A stretch of 64,000 nucleotides of DNA from Dyella_B nitratireducens (GTDB lineage: Bacteria > Pseudomonadota > Gammaproteobacteria > Xanthomonadales > Rhodanobacteraceae): NCBI RefSeq assembly GCF_049532905.1, contig NZ_CP064032.1:1-64000 (forward strand). Reading direction: 5' to 3'. The position numbers and the translations under genes are program-made. The notes under the pieces are model-generated. The model had not been told where the DNA came from, ran no database searches, and worked only from the letters and a program-made list of their open reading frames with translations. The number at the start of each line of letters is the position of its first letter. The stretch's first letter is position 1. Shown here piece by piece: positions 51,437 through 60,122 of this stretch.

Positions 51437-52540
51437 ATGCTGAGCATCCTAGACCGGTATTTTCTGCGCGAACTGGGTACGACCATCGGTGCCACGGTCG
51501 TCGTGCTGCTGGTGATCATGGCCGGCACCACCTTCGCGCACGTGCTCGAACAGGTGGCCAAGGGCAGCTTCCCCGCCAGTGTGATGTTCCAGGTGCTGGG
51601 GCTGAACATGGTCGACACCTTGTCCAGCATGCTGCCGCTGGCGGGCTTCCTGGGCGTGCTGCAGACCTTCGGGCGCATGTACCGCGAAAGCGAAATGCAT
51701 GTGCTGGCTTCCTCGGGCATGGGCATGGGCGGGTTGCTGCGACCCATGGCGATCGTGGCGGTGATCATGCTCGTGCTGGTCAGTGCGGTGTCGATGTGGC
51801 TGGGCCCCTGGTCGGCACGCACATCCGACAACCTGGTTGCAGCCGCCAACCGTTCCATCATTGCTGCGGGTCTCGATGCGGGCCGCTTTACCGAGCTGCC
51901 AGGCAAGGGCGGCATCATCCTGGTCGATACGCTGAGCCGCGACGGCCAGAAGCTGGGCCGTACCTTCATCGCCGCCGAACGCACCAACAAGGATGGCAGC
52001 CTGGTGATGAAGATGGCCACCGGCCAGCACGGCAACCTCTACTCCAACAGCGACAGCAGCAATCGCTACCTGGCGCTGTACGACGGCTGGCAATACGAGA
52101 TTCCGCTGGGTGCAGACAACTGGCGCCGCATGAAGTACGAGCGCAACGATAGCGCGCTGTCGGCGATCCAGTCAGATGATGAAACGGATCCGATTCACAA
52201 CCTCGATATGTCTGATCTCTTGCGCAACACCACGCCCGATGCGCGTGCCGAATTCGCGTGGCGCACGGTGGTGCCGCTGATGACGCTGGCGTTGCTGATG
52301 CTGGCGATGCCGCTGTCGAAGCAGACGCCGCGTGAACCACGCTACGGACGCATGCTCATCGCCGTGCTCGGCTTCTTCCTCTACTACAACTTGCTCGCCT
52401 TGTGCCGCGGTCAGCTAGCCAAGGGACACTGGCACCACGCCACACCGATGTGGTTGCTCAGTCTTGGATTGTTTGCGATTGCCGCTTGGAATTTCCGCAA
52501 TCAGTATGCAGCGCGTGCGCCGCGCAAGGCGAGGGCCTGA
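51437..52540 (+). CDS. lptF: LPS export system permease LptF
   Basis: A 367-residue inner-membrane protein. It opens MLSILDRYFLRELGTTIGAT and has the usual six helices, three before and three after a large periplasmic domain (residues about 115-275). MLPLAGFLGVLQTFGRMYRE is the coupling segment, cited here in full at 20 residues. With LptG and LptB it extracts lipopolysaccharide. Stop and lptG start share one base (TGATG). Confidence 0.93.
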   Translation: MLSILDRYFLRELGTTIGATVVVLLVIMAGTTFAHVLEQVAKGSFPASVMFQVLGLNMVDTLSSMLPLAGFLGVLQTFGRMYRESEMHVLASSGMGMGGLLRPMAIVAVIMLVLVSAVSMWLGPWSARTSDNLVAAANRSIIAAGLDAGRFTELPGKGGIILVDTLSRDGQKLGRTFIAAERTNKDGSLVMKMATGQHGNLYSNSDSSNRYLALYDGWQYEIPLGADNWRRMKYERNDSALSAIQSDDETDPIHNLDMSDLLRNTTPDARAEFAWRTVVPLMTLALLMLAMPLSKQTPREPRYGRMLIAVLGFFLYYNLLALCRGQLAKGHWHHATPMWLLSLGLFAIAAWNFRNQYAARAPRKARA

Positions 52541-53643
52541 TGGCTAGCTTGCGCATCAAGCGCGTCGATTGGCTGATCGGCATGACCGTCTTCGGTTCGT
52601 TGCTGATGGTGTGGCTGGTGCTGGTGGGCCTGGATGCGATGATCCAGTTCGTGCGCCAGCTCGGTTTCATCGGACGCAACGGCTACACGCTCAGCAATGC
52701 CATTTTCTACATCGTGGTGACGATTCCGCGCCGCATGTACGAGATGTTCAGCTTTGCGGCGCTGATCGGCGGATTGATGGGGCTCGGCGGCCTGGCCTCC
52801 ACCGGCGAGTTGACCGCCTTGCGCGCGGCAGGCATGTCGCGCTTGCGTATTGCCGTATCGGCGGTGGGTGTGGTGGCGGTGCTGGTGGCCGGCGTGGTCG
52901 TCATGGGCGAAACCGTCGGGCCATGGGGCGACCAGCAGGCGCAGGCTTTGCAATTGCGTCTGCGTTCCGGCGGCAACCTCGGGCTTACCAGCAGCGGTTT
53001 GTGGGCGCGCGATGGGGACCGCATCATCAACGCCAAGAACAGCGCGCTGCGCAATGCGGGCGATCACTCCTTCGTACAGCTGAGCGATGTACGCGTATTC
53101 ACGCTCACGCCCGATGGCCGGCAGCTGAGCCGCTTCGATGAGGCCAGTACGGCCGAGCAAGTCGGCAAGCAATGGGTACTCGACCACGTGCGCACCACCA
53201 CGATGGACGACAACGGCGTGCACAGCAGTACTTCCGCCAACGAACGCTGGGATTCCAGGCTCGATCCGGAAGTGCTGCAGCAGTCGCTGGTGCAGCCGCA
53301 GTACCTGGCCATGCGCGATCTGCAGCACATCATCACCTACAAGCGTAAGAACGGCGAAAACACCCGGCCCTACGAGACACCGTTCTGGGGGCGCGTGATG
53401 TATCCGCTCAACGTGATGGTGTTGGTGTTGTGCACCATGCCGTTCGCCTTCGGCGCGCTGCGCTCGGGCGGCCTGGGTAAGCGAATTTTCATGGGCATGA
53501 TCATCGCCATCAGCTGGTACTTCGTGCAGAAGGCCATCGTGAGCTTCGGTACGGTGTACGGCATTCCGCCGCTGGCTGCGAACGTGTTGCCGGCGTTCCT
53601 GATGGTGTTCATCGCCTGGTTCTACTTCCGTAAAAATGCGTGA
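52540..53643 (+). CDS. lptG: LPS export system permease LptG
   Basis: A 367-residue paralogue partner of LptF, with the start MASLRIKRVDWLIG at 52540 directly at the lptF stop; a longer frame beginning at 52402 lies inside lptF. Six helices surround a periplasmic beta-jellyroll domain. LGGLASTGELTALRAAGMSR is the cytoplasmic coupling helix that contacts LptB. Overlaps the next gene by eight bases. Confidence 0.93.
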   Translation: MASLRIKRVDWLIGMTVFGSLLMVWLVLVGLDAMIQFVRQLGFIGRNGYTLSNAIFYIVVTIPRRMYEMFSFAALIGGLMGLGGLASTGELTALRAAGMSRLRIAVSAVGVVAVLVAGVVVMGETVGPWGDQQAQALQLRLRSGGNLGLTSSGLWARDGDRIINAKNSALRNAGDHSFVQLSDVRVFTLTPDGRQLSRFDEASTAEQVGKQWVLDHVRTTTMDDNGVHSSTSANERWDSRLDPEVLQQSLVQPQYLAMRDLQHIITYKRKNGENTRPYETPFWGRVMYPLNVMVLVLCTMPFAFGALRSGGLGKRIFMGMIIAISWYFVQKAIVSFGTVYGIPPLAANVLPAFLMVFIAWFYFRKNA

Positions 53644-54097
53644 GGTGTCCGGCGCATTGCGGTTCGTGCCTGACACCAACGTATGCCTCGATCTGTTTGT
53701 CTTTGAAGACCCGCAATGTGTCGCGTTGCTGGAAGCGGTGCGCGCGGGTGACGTCGAGCTAGTCACCCGCGAGGACTGCCGGGCCGAATGGCACGCCGTG
53801 CTGACATATCCACAGTTGAAGCTGGATGAGCGGCGACGCCTGCAAGCCATTGCGACTTTTGACCGGTACGTGCATGGCATCGCGCCCTCGGACACCCTCG
53901 TAAGAAACGACGGTGTGGTGCTGCCGCGCTGCCGTGATCGTGACGATCAGAAATTCCTGGAACTTGCCTACCAGGCTCGCGCACGAGCATTGCTCACACG
54001 CGACGAGGAGTTGCTGCGCCTGGCCCGACGCACGCAACGCGAAGGTTTGTTCGCGATCCTGCCGCCGGCGTTATGGCGAGAGGCGATAAGCGCGTAG
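53636..54097 (+). CDS. PIN-domain protein, VapC-like
   Basis: A 153-residue PIN fold protein. FVPDTNVCLDLFVF carries the first catalytic Asp, RDRDDQKFLELAYQ and LLTRDEELL the later ones. Many are annotated as toxins of toxin-antitoxin systems, but no antitoxin gene is adjacent, and this gene commonly follows lptG in relatives, so a housekeeping RNase role is possible. It overlaps lptG by eight bases. Confidence 0.85.
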   Translation: MREVSGALRFVPDTNVCLDLFVFEDPQCVALLEAVRAGDVELVTREDCRAEWHAVLTYPQLKLDERRRLQAIATFDRYVHGIAPSDTLVRNDGVVLPRCRDRDDQKFLELAYQARARALLTRDEELLRLARRTQREGLFAILPPALWREAISA

Positions 54098-54099
54098 CC

Positions 54100-54170
54100 C
54101 GTAGGTGGTGTAAACCCCAACATCGTCATGTATGACATGGCGTCAAGTTGGGGTTTGCACCCAGCCTACG
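54100..54170. repeat. 71-bp palindromic repeat, partly decayed
   Basis: CGTAGGTGGTGTAAACCCCA at left and TTGGGGTTTGCACCCAGCCT at right; both arms have lost bases relative to the other copies. It lies three bases past the PIN gene stop. Confidence 0.75.
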
Positions 54171-54235
54171 TGGCTTGCCCGCAGTCACGGTACCCGGCAA
54201 AGTCATAGATACCCCACTCACCCAATGAGGACGCC

Positions 54236-55252
54236 ATGGACTGGATCGACCTGCGCAGCGACACCGTTACCAAGCCGACACGCGCCATGCGCGACGCCAT
54301 GCTCGACGCCGAGGTCGGCGATGATGTCTATGGCGAAGACCCCACCGTCAATGCGCTACAGCAACGTCTTGCCGCCGATCTCGGTTTCGAGGCGGGATTG
54401 TTCGTCCCATCCGGCACGCAATCGAACCTGCTGGCCCTGATGTCGCATTGCGAGCGTGGCGATGAATACATCGTCGGTGCCGATGCGCACACTTACAAAT
54501 TCGAAGGTGGCGGCGCGGCAGTGCTGGGTTCGATCCAGCCACAGCCCATTCCACACGACGTCGACGGCACGCTGCCGCTGGACAAGGTGACGGCGGCGAT
54601 CAAGCCGATCGATCCCCATTTCGCGCGTACCCGTCTACTGGCGCTGGAAAACACCTGGCACGGTCGTGTGATTCCACAGGATTATCTGCATGCTGCCCGC
54701 GATTTCACCCGCGAGCGCGGGCTGGCCTTGCATCTGGACGGTGCGCGGCTCTACAACGCAGCGGTAGCGGGCGGCGTTTCGCCACGTAACATCGCACAGC
54801 ACTTCGACAGTGTTTCGGTGTGTCTGTCGAAAGGATTGGGCGCGCCGGTCGGTTCGGTGCTGGTCGGCTCCGCCGTGTTGGTCGAGAAGGCACGGCGCTG
54901 GCGCAAGGTGGCAGGCGGCGGCTGGCGCCAGGCCGGCATCCTGGCGGCCGCATGCTCATATGCGCTGGACCACCATGTGGCGCGCCTCGCGGACGATCAC
55001 GCGCGTGCTGTGCGCTTGGCCAATGGCCTGAGCGAGATTGCGGGCATCAAGCTGCTTGGTCAGCACACCAATATGGTGTTCATTGACGTGCCGGCCGAAC
55101 GGCTGCGCGAACTGGATACGCATCTGCGTGCCGCTTCGATACGCATCAGCATCGGATATTTGCCGACCTTGCGTCTGGTGACGCATCTGGATGTCGATGA
55201 TGCAGGCGTCGAACGCGTGATCAAGGCGTTTGCGGCGTTCTTTGGCCGCTAA
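54236..55252 (+). CDS. ltaE: Low-specificity L-threonine aldolase
   Basis: A 338-residue PLP enzyme of fold type I. IDLRSDTVTKPTRAMRDAML, then DVYGEDPTVNALQ start the protein; SKGLGAPVGSVLVG includes the PLP lysine. It splits threonine or allo-threonine to glycine and acetaldehyde. Confidence 0.93.
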   Translation: MDWIDLRSDTVTKPTRAMRDAMLDAEVGDDVYGEDPTVNALQQRLAADLGFEAGLFVPSGTQSNLLALMSHCERGDEYIVGADAHTYKFEGGGAAVLGSIQPQPIPHDVDGTLPLDKVTAAIKPIDPHFARTRLLALENTWHGRVIPQDYLHAARDFTRERGLALHLDGARLYNAAVAGGVSPRNIAQHFDSVSVCLSKGLGAPVGSVLVGSAVLVEKARRWRKVAGGGWRQAGILAAACSYALDHHVARLADDHARAVRLANGLSEIAGIKLLGQHTNMVFIDVPAERLRELDTHLRAASIRISIGYLPTLRLVTHLDVDDAGVERVIKAFAAFFGR

Positions 55253-55290
55253 AAAGTTGGCCGCCATTCCCGCTTTGGGAATGACGGCCA
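55249..55290 (-). terminator. Terminator between ltaE and the PHA depolymerase gene
   Basis: TTGGCCGCCATTCCC and GGGAATGACGGCCA form a stem of 14 pairs with one mismatch. On the minus strand it is followed by ACTTTTT, so it ends the depolymerase transcript; it may serve ltaE too. Confidence 0.75.
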
Positions 55291-55308
55291 TGTGCTTGCA
55301 ACCTGCGA

Positions 55309-56580
55309 TCAGGCGCGTTTGCTGGATACCAGCGCCAACTCCGAGCGGCGGATAAAGTCACGTACCTGCGGATACACCACTTCGCGCCAGCGCCGGCCGC
55401 TGAAGATGCCGTAGTGACCGGCACCTTCGATGACGCGATGCGCCCGGCGCGAAGCTGGAATGCCGGTGCACAGATCATGCGCTGCTTCGGTCTGGCCGAT
55501 GCCGGAAATATCGTCCAGCTCGCCTTCGACGGTGAGCAGGCTGGTGCGTTTGATCGCGCTGGGATCCACACGTTCGCCATTTACGTCCCACAGTCCACGC
55601 GGCAGCAGGAATTGCTGGAACACGGTGTTGATCGTATCCAGGTAATACTCCGCCGGCATGTCGAGCACGGCGTTGTATTCGTCGTAGAACTTGCGGTGCG
55701 ATTCGGCGTCGTCCAGGTCGCCGCGCAAAAGATTGAGATAGAAATCCCAGTGCGAACTCAGATGGCGGCCTGGATTCATCGCCACGAAACCGGCGTGCTG
55801 CAGAAAGCCCGGATACACTTCGCGGCCATGGCCCGGATAGTTGATCGGCACCGTGTGGATCACGTTGCCGCGGAACCAGCTCAGCGGTTGCTGCGTCGCC
55901 AGGTTGTTCACGCTGGTGGGGCTGCGGCGCGGATCGATCGGGCCGCCCATCATGGTCATGCTGCGTGGCGTGGCTTCACCGCGCGCGGCCATCAGCGAAA
56001 TCGCGACCAGCACCGGTACGGTCGGCTGGCATACCGAGATCACGTGCAGCGATTCAGCGCCAATGTGGCGGATGAAGTTCTCGATGGTCGCGACGTAGTC
56101 GTCCAGATGGAACGGACCGGCCGAGGCGGGAATCATGCGCGCGTCGGTCCAGTCGGTGATGTACACCTTGTGGTCCTGCAGCAGCGCACGCACCGTGTCG
56201 CGCAACAGCGTGGAGTGATGGCCGGACAGCGGCGCCACCACCAGCACGACCGGTTCGGACTTCATCTTCTCGATGGTTTCCGGATCGTCACTGAAACGCT
56301 TGAACCGGCGGAGTTGGCAGAAGGGCGTCTCCAGGTCGATGCGCTCGATGATCGCGATCTGGTTGCCTTGCGCATTGGAGATGCTGTGGATGCCGAAGGC
56401 CGGCTTTTCGTAATCCTTGCCCAGCCGGTGGATCAGCTCGTAGCCCGCCGCCATGCGCTGCGCGCCCGGCAACTGGGCCAGGGGACTGCTGGGATCGGTG
56501 AGCATGCGGGCGCTGGCTTCGGCGTAGTGGCTCAAGGGGCCGAGGAAGGCGCGTTGCCATTCATGGAGCTGGTAAAGCAT
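55309..56580 (-). CDS. phaZ: Intracellular polyhydroxyalkanoate depolymerase
   Basis: A 423-residue protein with the intracellular PhaZ pattern (MLYQLHEWQRAFLGPLSHYA, FKRFSDDP, MMGGPIDPRRSPT, then RTSLLTVEGELDDISG). Cys184 in HVISVCQPTVP fits the catalytic Cys reported for the Ralstonia i-PhaZ enzyme. No signal peptide. It degrades storage granules of short-chain PHA; no synthase gene is in the window. Confidence 0.9.
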   Translation of the reverse strand: MLYQLHEWQRAFLGPLSHYAEASARMLTDPSSPLAQLPGAQRMAAGYELIHRLGKDYEKPAFGIHSISNAQGNQIAIIERIDLETPFCQLRRFKRFSDDPETIEKMKSEPVVLVVAPLSGHHSTLLRDTVRALLQDHKVYITDWTDARMIPASAGPFHLDDYVATIENFIRHIGAESLHVISVCQPTVPVLVAISLMAARGEATPRSMTMMGGPIDPRRSPTSVNNLATQQPLSWFRGNVIHTVPINYPGHGREVYPGFLQHAGFVAMNPGRHLSSHWDFYLNLLRGDLDDAESHRKFYDEYNAVLDMPAEYYLDTINTVFQQFLLPRGLWDVNGERVDPSAIKRTSLLTVEGELDDISGIGQTEAAHDLCTGIPASRRAHRVIEGAGHYGIFSGRRWREVVYPQVRDFIRRSELALVSSKRA

Positions 56581-56716
56581 GGTCGTCGGGCACTGGCGGC
56601 TAAAGTCATATCATAGCCGTTTATGTGTGGTAATGCTGCATTGCGACAGGCTGCGGCTGCCTTGTGTATCAATGAGTTATAGATTGATGTGTCTCAGGCG
56701 GCCAGCGACGGCGATT

Positions 56717-57217
56717 TCAGCGAATCCGCCGTACCTCGGAGCCGGCCACCAAGTCGTGCACCGTCCGGGCGCGATAGTCGAAAAGCGCTGCCGCGAACCA
56801 TACACACCACGCTGCAGCGATTGTCCAAAGCGCTGTGCGAAGGCCTACCGCGGGTGCCAGCAACAGCAGCAACAAGGGCAGGGCGGCGATGATCAGCCGC
56901 AGCAGCGCTTGCTGCACTGTTAGCCGCGCGCCGTTGTTGGTCGTGACACGGATGCGCCATGGCCGCATACCCAATGTCTGGCCGCCACGCAGCCACGACA
57001 CCAGAAAATACGCCGCCACCACCAAGCCTTGCAGCGGCTGGTACCACCACGCGATATGCACCTGCGCACCGGTGGTGATCAGCTGGCCATGGGTGGCGAG
57101 CTGGCACAGCAATCCCACCACCATCACGATGGCCAGCACCGCGACCAGGTCGTAGAGCAGGGCGAGCAGGCGTCGCCATAGCGGGCAGGCCGTATCGATC
57201 GTGGTCGCTTGCGTCAT
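56717..57217 (-). CDS. RDD family membrane protein
   Basis: A 166-residue protein with an Arg near the first helix (LWRRLLALLYDLVAVLAIVM), further helices and the ARTVHDLVAGSEV end, as in RDD family proteins. Function unknown in general; some are transport-linked. The start lies close to xerD on the other strand. Confidence 0.85.
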   Translation of the reverse strand: MTQATTIDTACPLWRRLLALLYDLVAVLAIVMVVGLLCQLATHGQLITTGAQVHIAWWYQPLQGLVVAAYFLVSWLRGGQTLGMRPWRIRVTTNNGARLTVQQALLRLIIAALPLLLLLLAPAVGLRTALWTIAAAWCVWFAAALFDYRARTVHDLVAGSEVRRIR

Positions 57218-57296
57218 GGTCGATCATCGACTCCGAAAATGTGTGGATGCCGCATCACGCTTGCACTACCTGTGCGTAACACCGAGCATCGTGCGC

Positions 57297-58220
57297 ATGA
57301 AACAGAACACGAGTAAAGAGCCGGTTGCCATTGCTGAAGCGGACGAGCTGGAAATCGCGGCCTTCCTCGAACGCGTCTGGTCCGAAGACGGCCTGGCCGA
57401 ACGCACGCTGCAGGCCTATCGCCAGGACCTCGAAGCGTTGTCGCGCTGGCTGGCGACGCGCGAACGAATGCTGCGCACGGCGCGGCGTGAGGACATCTCG
57501 GCTTTTCACGGCTCACAACCGGTGGCAGTGCGTTCGATGGCGCGGCGCCAGTCCGCGTTCCGCCGTTTCTATGCGTCGATGGCGCGCAATGAACCCGGCT
57601 TCGAAGATCCCACGTTGTTGATCGAGCGTCCCAAGACACCGCGCAGCTTGCCTAAAGCGCTCGCCGAACGCGAAGTGGAAGGCCTCCTGCATGCTCCCGA
57701 CATATCGACCACGTTGGGTTTGCGCGACCGCGCCATGCTTGAGCTGATGTACGCCTCGGGACTGCGCGTTTCCGAACTGGTGGAGCTACCGCTGGCCGCA
57801 CTCAACCCTCGCCAAGGTGTGCTGCGCGTGACCGGCAAAGGTGGCAAGGATCGATTGGTACCGGTTGGCGAGGTGGCGCTGGAATACATCCAGTCATATC
57901 TCACCCAGGCGCGCCCGGTGCTTGCCAAAGGCCGGCAACCGCCAGCACTGTTCCTGAGCAAGCGCGGCGAGGGCATGACGCGGCAGATGTTTTGGACGCT
58001 GGTCAAACGCCATGCCATCTCGGTGGGCATCAACAGCAAGCGCATTTCACCGCATGTGTTGCGGCATTCATTCGCCACGCATTTGCTGAATCACGGTGCG
58101 GATCTGCGTGCCTTGCAAATGCTGCTGGGGCACAGCGCATTGAGCACCACGCAAATTTATACGCTGGTGGCGAAAGAAGGTTTGAAGCGACTGCACGCGC
58201 AGCATCACCCTCGTGGTTAG
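57297..58220 (+). CDS. xerD: Site-specific tyrosine recombinase XerD
   Basis: A 307-residue recombinase. The start MKQNTSKEPVAIAEADELEI at 57297 gives the usual length; an upstream in-frame start inside the divergent gene is less likely. The catalytic set is Arg (SGLRVSELV), Lys (GKGGKDRLVPV), His-x-x-Arg (HVLRHSFATHLL), His (LLGHSALST) and Tyr (TQIYTLV). It resolves chromosome dimers at dif with XerC. Confidence 0.95.
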   Translation: MKQNTSKEPVAIAEADELEIAAFLERVWSEDGLAERTLQAYRQDLEALSRWLATRERMLRTARREDISAFHGSQPVAVRSMARRQSAFRRFYASMARNEPGFEDPTLLIERPKTPRSLPKALAEREVEGLLHAPDISTTLGLRDRAMLELMYASGLRVSELVELPLAALNPRQGVLRVTGKGGKDRLVPVGEVALEYIQSYLTQARPVLAKGRQPPALFLSKRGEGMTRQMFWTLVKRHAISVGINSKRISPHVLRHSFATHLLNHGADLRALQMLLGHSALSTTQIYTLVAKEGLKRLHAQHHPRG

Positions 58221-58327
58221 CGAAGTGTGATGAGACAACCAGATCAGGGTTTTCCTAGCGGGCCGTTGCGGTCGATATGCGATACTTACCGCATTTCTCT
58301 CACTTAGCCGCCCTGGCAAGAGGTTGT

Positions 58328-59110
58328 ATGTCCAAGAAGTTCTGGCTGCTTTGCATGGGCGTACTAACCCTGCATGCAGGCGCGGCGCTGGCCCAGGCTA
58401 CGGTTTCTACACCGCCTCCCGTCGCCAACACACCTGAAAGCGTGGTGCGCCAGACGTTGTTGAAGCTCGTCCCCAAGGCGAAGATCGACCAGATCACGCC
58501 AGCGCCGATACCGGGTTTCTATCAGGTGATCGCGTCGGGGCATCTGGTGTACATCAGCAACGATGGCAAGTACGTGATCAACGGTGAGCTGATCGATGCC
58601 AGCAAGGGTACCAGCCTGACCGACGACGCCTGGGCTGCCTATCGCAAGACACAACTCGCCACAGTGCCGATGTCGGATCGCATCGTGTTTGCGCCACCGA
58701 ATCCCAAGTACACGGTCACCGTGTTCACCGACGTGACGTGCCCCTATTGCCGTGTGCTGCACGAGCAGATCAAGGCCATCAACAAGGAAGGCATTGCCGT
58801 GCAATACCTGGCGTGGCCGCGTGCCGGCGTCACCGGCGACGATGGTCAGCTAACCAAGACGTACAAGGAAATGGTGTCGATCTGGTGCTCCGCCGACCGC
58901 AACGATGCCTTCACGGAAGCAAAGAAAGGCCGCGATCCGAAGCCTGCCGATTGCAAGAATCCGGTCAAGGATCAATTCGATCTCGGCCTGCGGCTTGGCG
59001 TGACCGGCACGCCGGCAGTCTACGCCGAGGACGGCACCTTGATCGGCGGTTATCTGTCACCGCAGGACATGCTGCAAGCGGTGCAGGCGCATTCCGGAAA
59101 GGGTAGTTGA
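58328..59110 (+). CDS. dsbC: Thiol:disulphide interchange protein, DsbC family
   Basis: A 260-residue periplasmic protein with a signal peptide (about 1-23, ending LAQ). Residues about 33-110 form the dimerisation domain, and the thioredoxin fold contains Cys138 and Cys141 (TCPYCR) and the cis-Pro loop GVTGTPAVYAEDG. It isomerises wrong disulphides in exported proteins. The ATG at 58328 is preferred over one 51 bases earlier because it gives a proper signal peptide. Confidence 0.88.
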   Translation: MSKKFWLLCMGVLTLHAGAALAQATVSTPPPVANTPESVVRQTLLKLVPKAKIDQITPAPIPGFYQVIASGHLVYISNDGKYVINGELIDASKGTSLTDDAWAAYRKTQLATVPMSDRIVFAPPNPKYTVTVFTDVTCPYCRVLHEQIKAINKEGIAVQYLAWPRAGVTGDDGQLTKTYKEMVSIWCSADRNDAFTEAKKGRDPKPADCKNPVKDQFDLGLRLGVTGTPAVYAEDGTLIGGYLSPQDMLQAVQAHSGKGS

Positions 59111-59166
59111 TCTATCGACATCGACGCATGCCGTCGTAACGGCTGCGTCGTTCACAGGGAAGTGTC

Positions 59167-60033
59167 ATGCGTAAAGCGAAACGTTCGGCAGGTGTGATAC
59201 GTACCCTGTCGCTGTTGATTGGGTTGACCCTGGTTGCGCCGGCTTATCCGGCGACGCTCACGCCGTCGCCGGTGATGTTGGCGAATGTCTATCATGCCGG
59301 CATTACGCTCAGCGATTACTGGGTCAGCGAAAAGTACGACGGCGTGCGCGGCTATTGGGATGGCGAGACACTGCGCACGCGCAGTGGGGCAATCATTCCA
59401 GCGCCTGCGTGGTTTACCGCCAAATTGCCCAAGACGCCGATGGATGGTGAGTTGTGGGCGGGGCGTGACCGATTCGAGCAAGCCTCGTCCACTATCCGCC
59501 AGCAGTCTGCCGATGACGAGGCATGGCGCCATATGCGCTACATGGTGTTCGACCTGCCTGCACATCCGGGGACGTTCGATCAGCGCATTCCCGTATTGCA
59601 GAAGCTTGTGGCGCAGATTGATTGTCCATGGGTGCAGGCGGTGTCGCAGTTCAAAGTCGCCAATGCGGCCGAGCTGCAACGCAAACTCGACGACATCGTG
59701 CAGGGTGGTGGTGAAGGTTTGGTGTTGCACCGTGGCGCCTCGCTGTATCGCGCCGGCCGCACGGGCGATTTGCTCAAGCTCAAGCCTTTCGACGATGCCG
59801 AAGCCCGCGTGGTCGCTCATGTGCCCGGCAAGGGCAAATACGCCGGCATGATGGGTTCGCTGCTGGTGGAACTGCCGGATGGCACGCGTTTTCGCATCGG
59901 CACCGGTTTTACCGACGAGCAACGCCACGGCCCGCCACCGGTCGGCAGCACAGTGACGTTCCGGTACCAGGGCAAGACAGCCGGTGGCAAGCCGCGCTTT
60001 GCACGGTTCATGCGGGTGCGGGACGAGCTCTAA
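59167..60033 (+). CDS. Periplasmic ATP-dependent DNA ligase, Lig E-type
   Basis: A 288-residue minimal ligase with a signal peptide (about 1-29, ending YPA). Lys56 in SEKYDGVRGYW is the nucleotidylated residue; DGELWAGR, EGLVLHRG and LLKLKPF are the other nucleotidyltransferase motifs, followed by an OB domain (GSLLVELPDGTRFRIGTG). Export suggests action on DNA taken up from outside. Confidence 0.9.
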   Translation: MRKAKRSAGVIRTLSLLIGLTLVAPAYPATLTPSPVMLANVYHAGITLSDYWVSEKYDGVRGYWDGETLRTRSGAIIPAPAWFTAKLPKTPMDGELWAGRDRFEQASSTIRQQSADDEAWRHMRYMVFDLPAHPGTFDQRIPVLQKLVAQIDCPWVQAVSQFKVANAAELQRKLDDIVQGGGEGLVLHRGASLYRAGRTGDLLKLKPFDDAEARVVAHVPGKGKYAGMMGSLLVELPDGTRFRIGTGFTDEQRHGPPPVGSTVTFRYQGKTAGGKPRFARFMRVRDEL

Positions 60034-60122
60034 CCAGGCCCCGCGAGCCCTCTCTGCGCAGGGATAGGCGCCGCTCAGGTAGAATACGGCGCTTCTATCG
60101 CTTAGCGCCTTTTCCCCCCGCA
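60034..60122 (+). promoter_or_regulatory. Presumed purL promoter region
   Basis: TAGAAT at about 60079 could be the -10 element, about 40 bases before the purL start. No PurR site is evident. Confidence 0.35.

Noticed and set aside
53636..54097. VapBC-type toxin-antitoxin pair
   Set aside because: Only the PIN protein is present; the upstream gene is lptG and no antitoxin-size gene overlaps.
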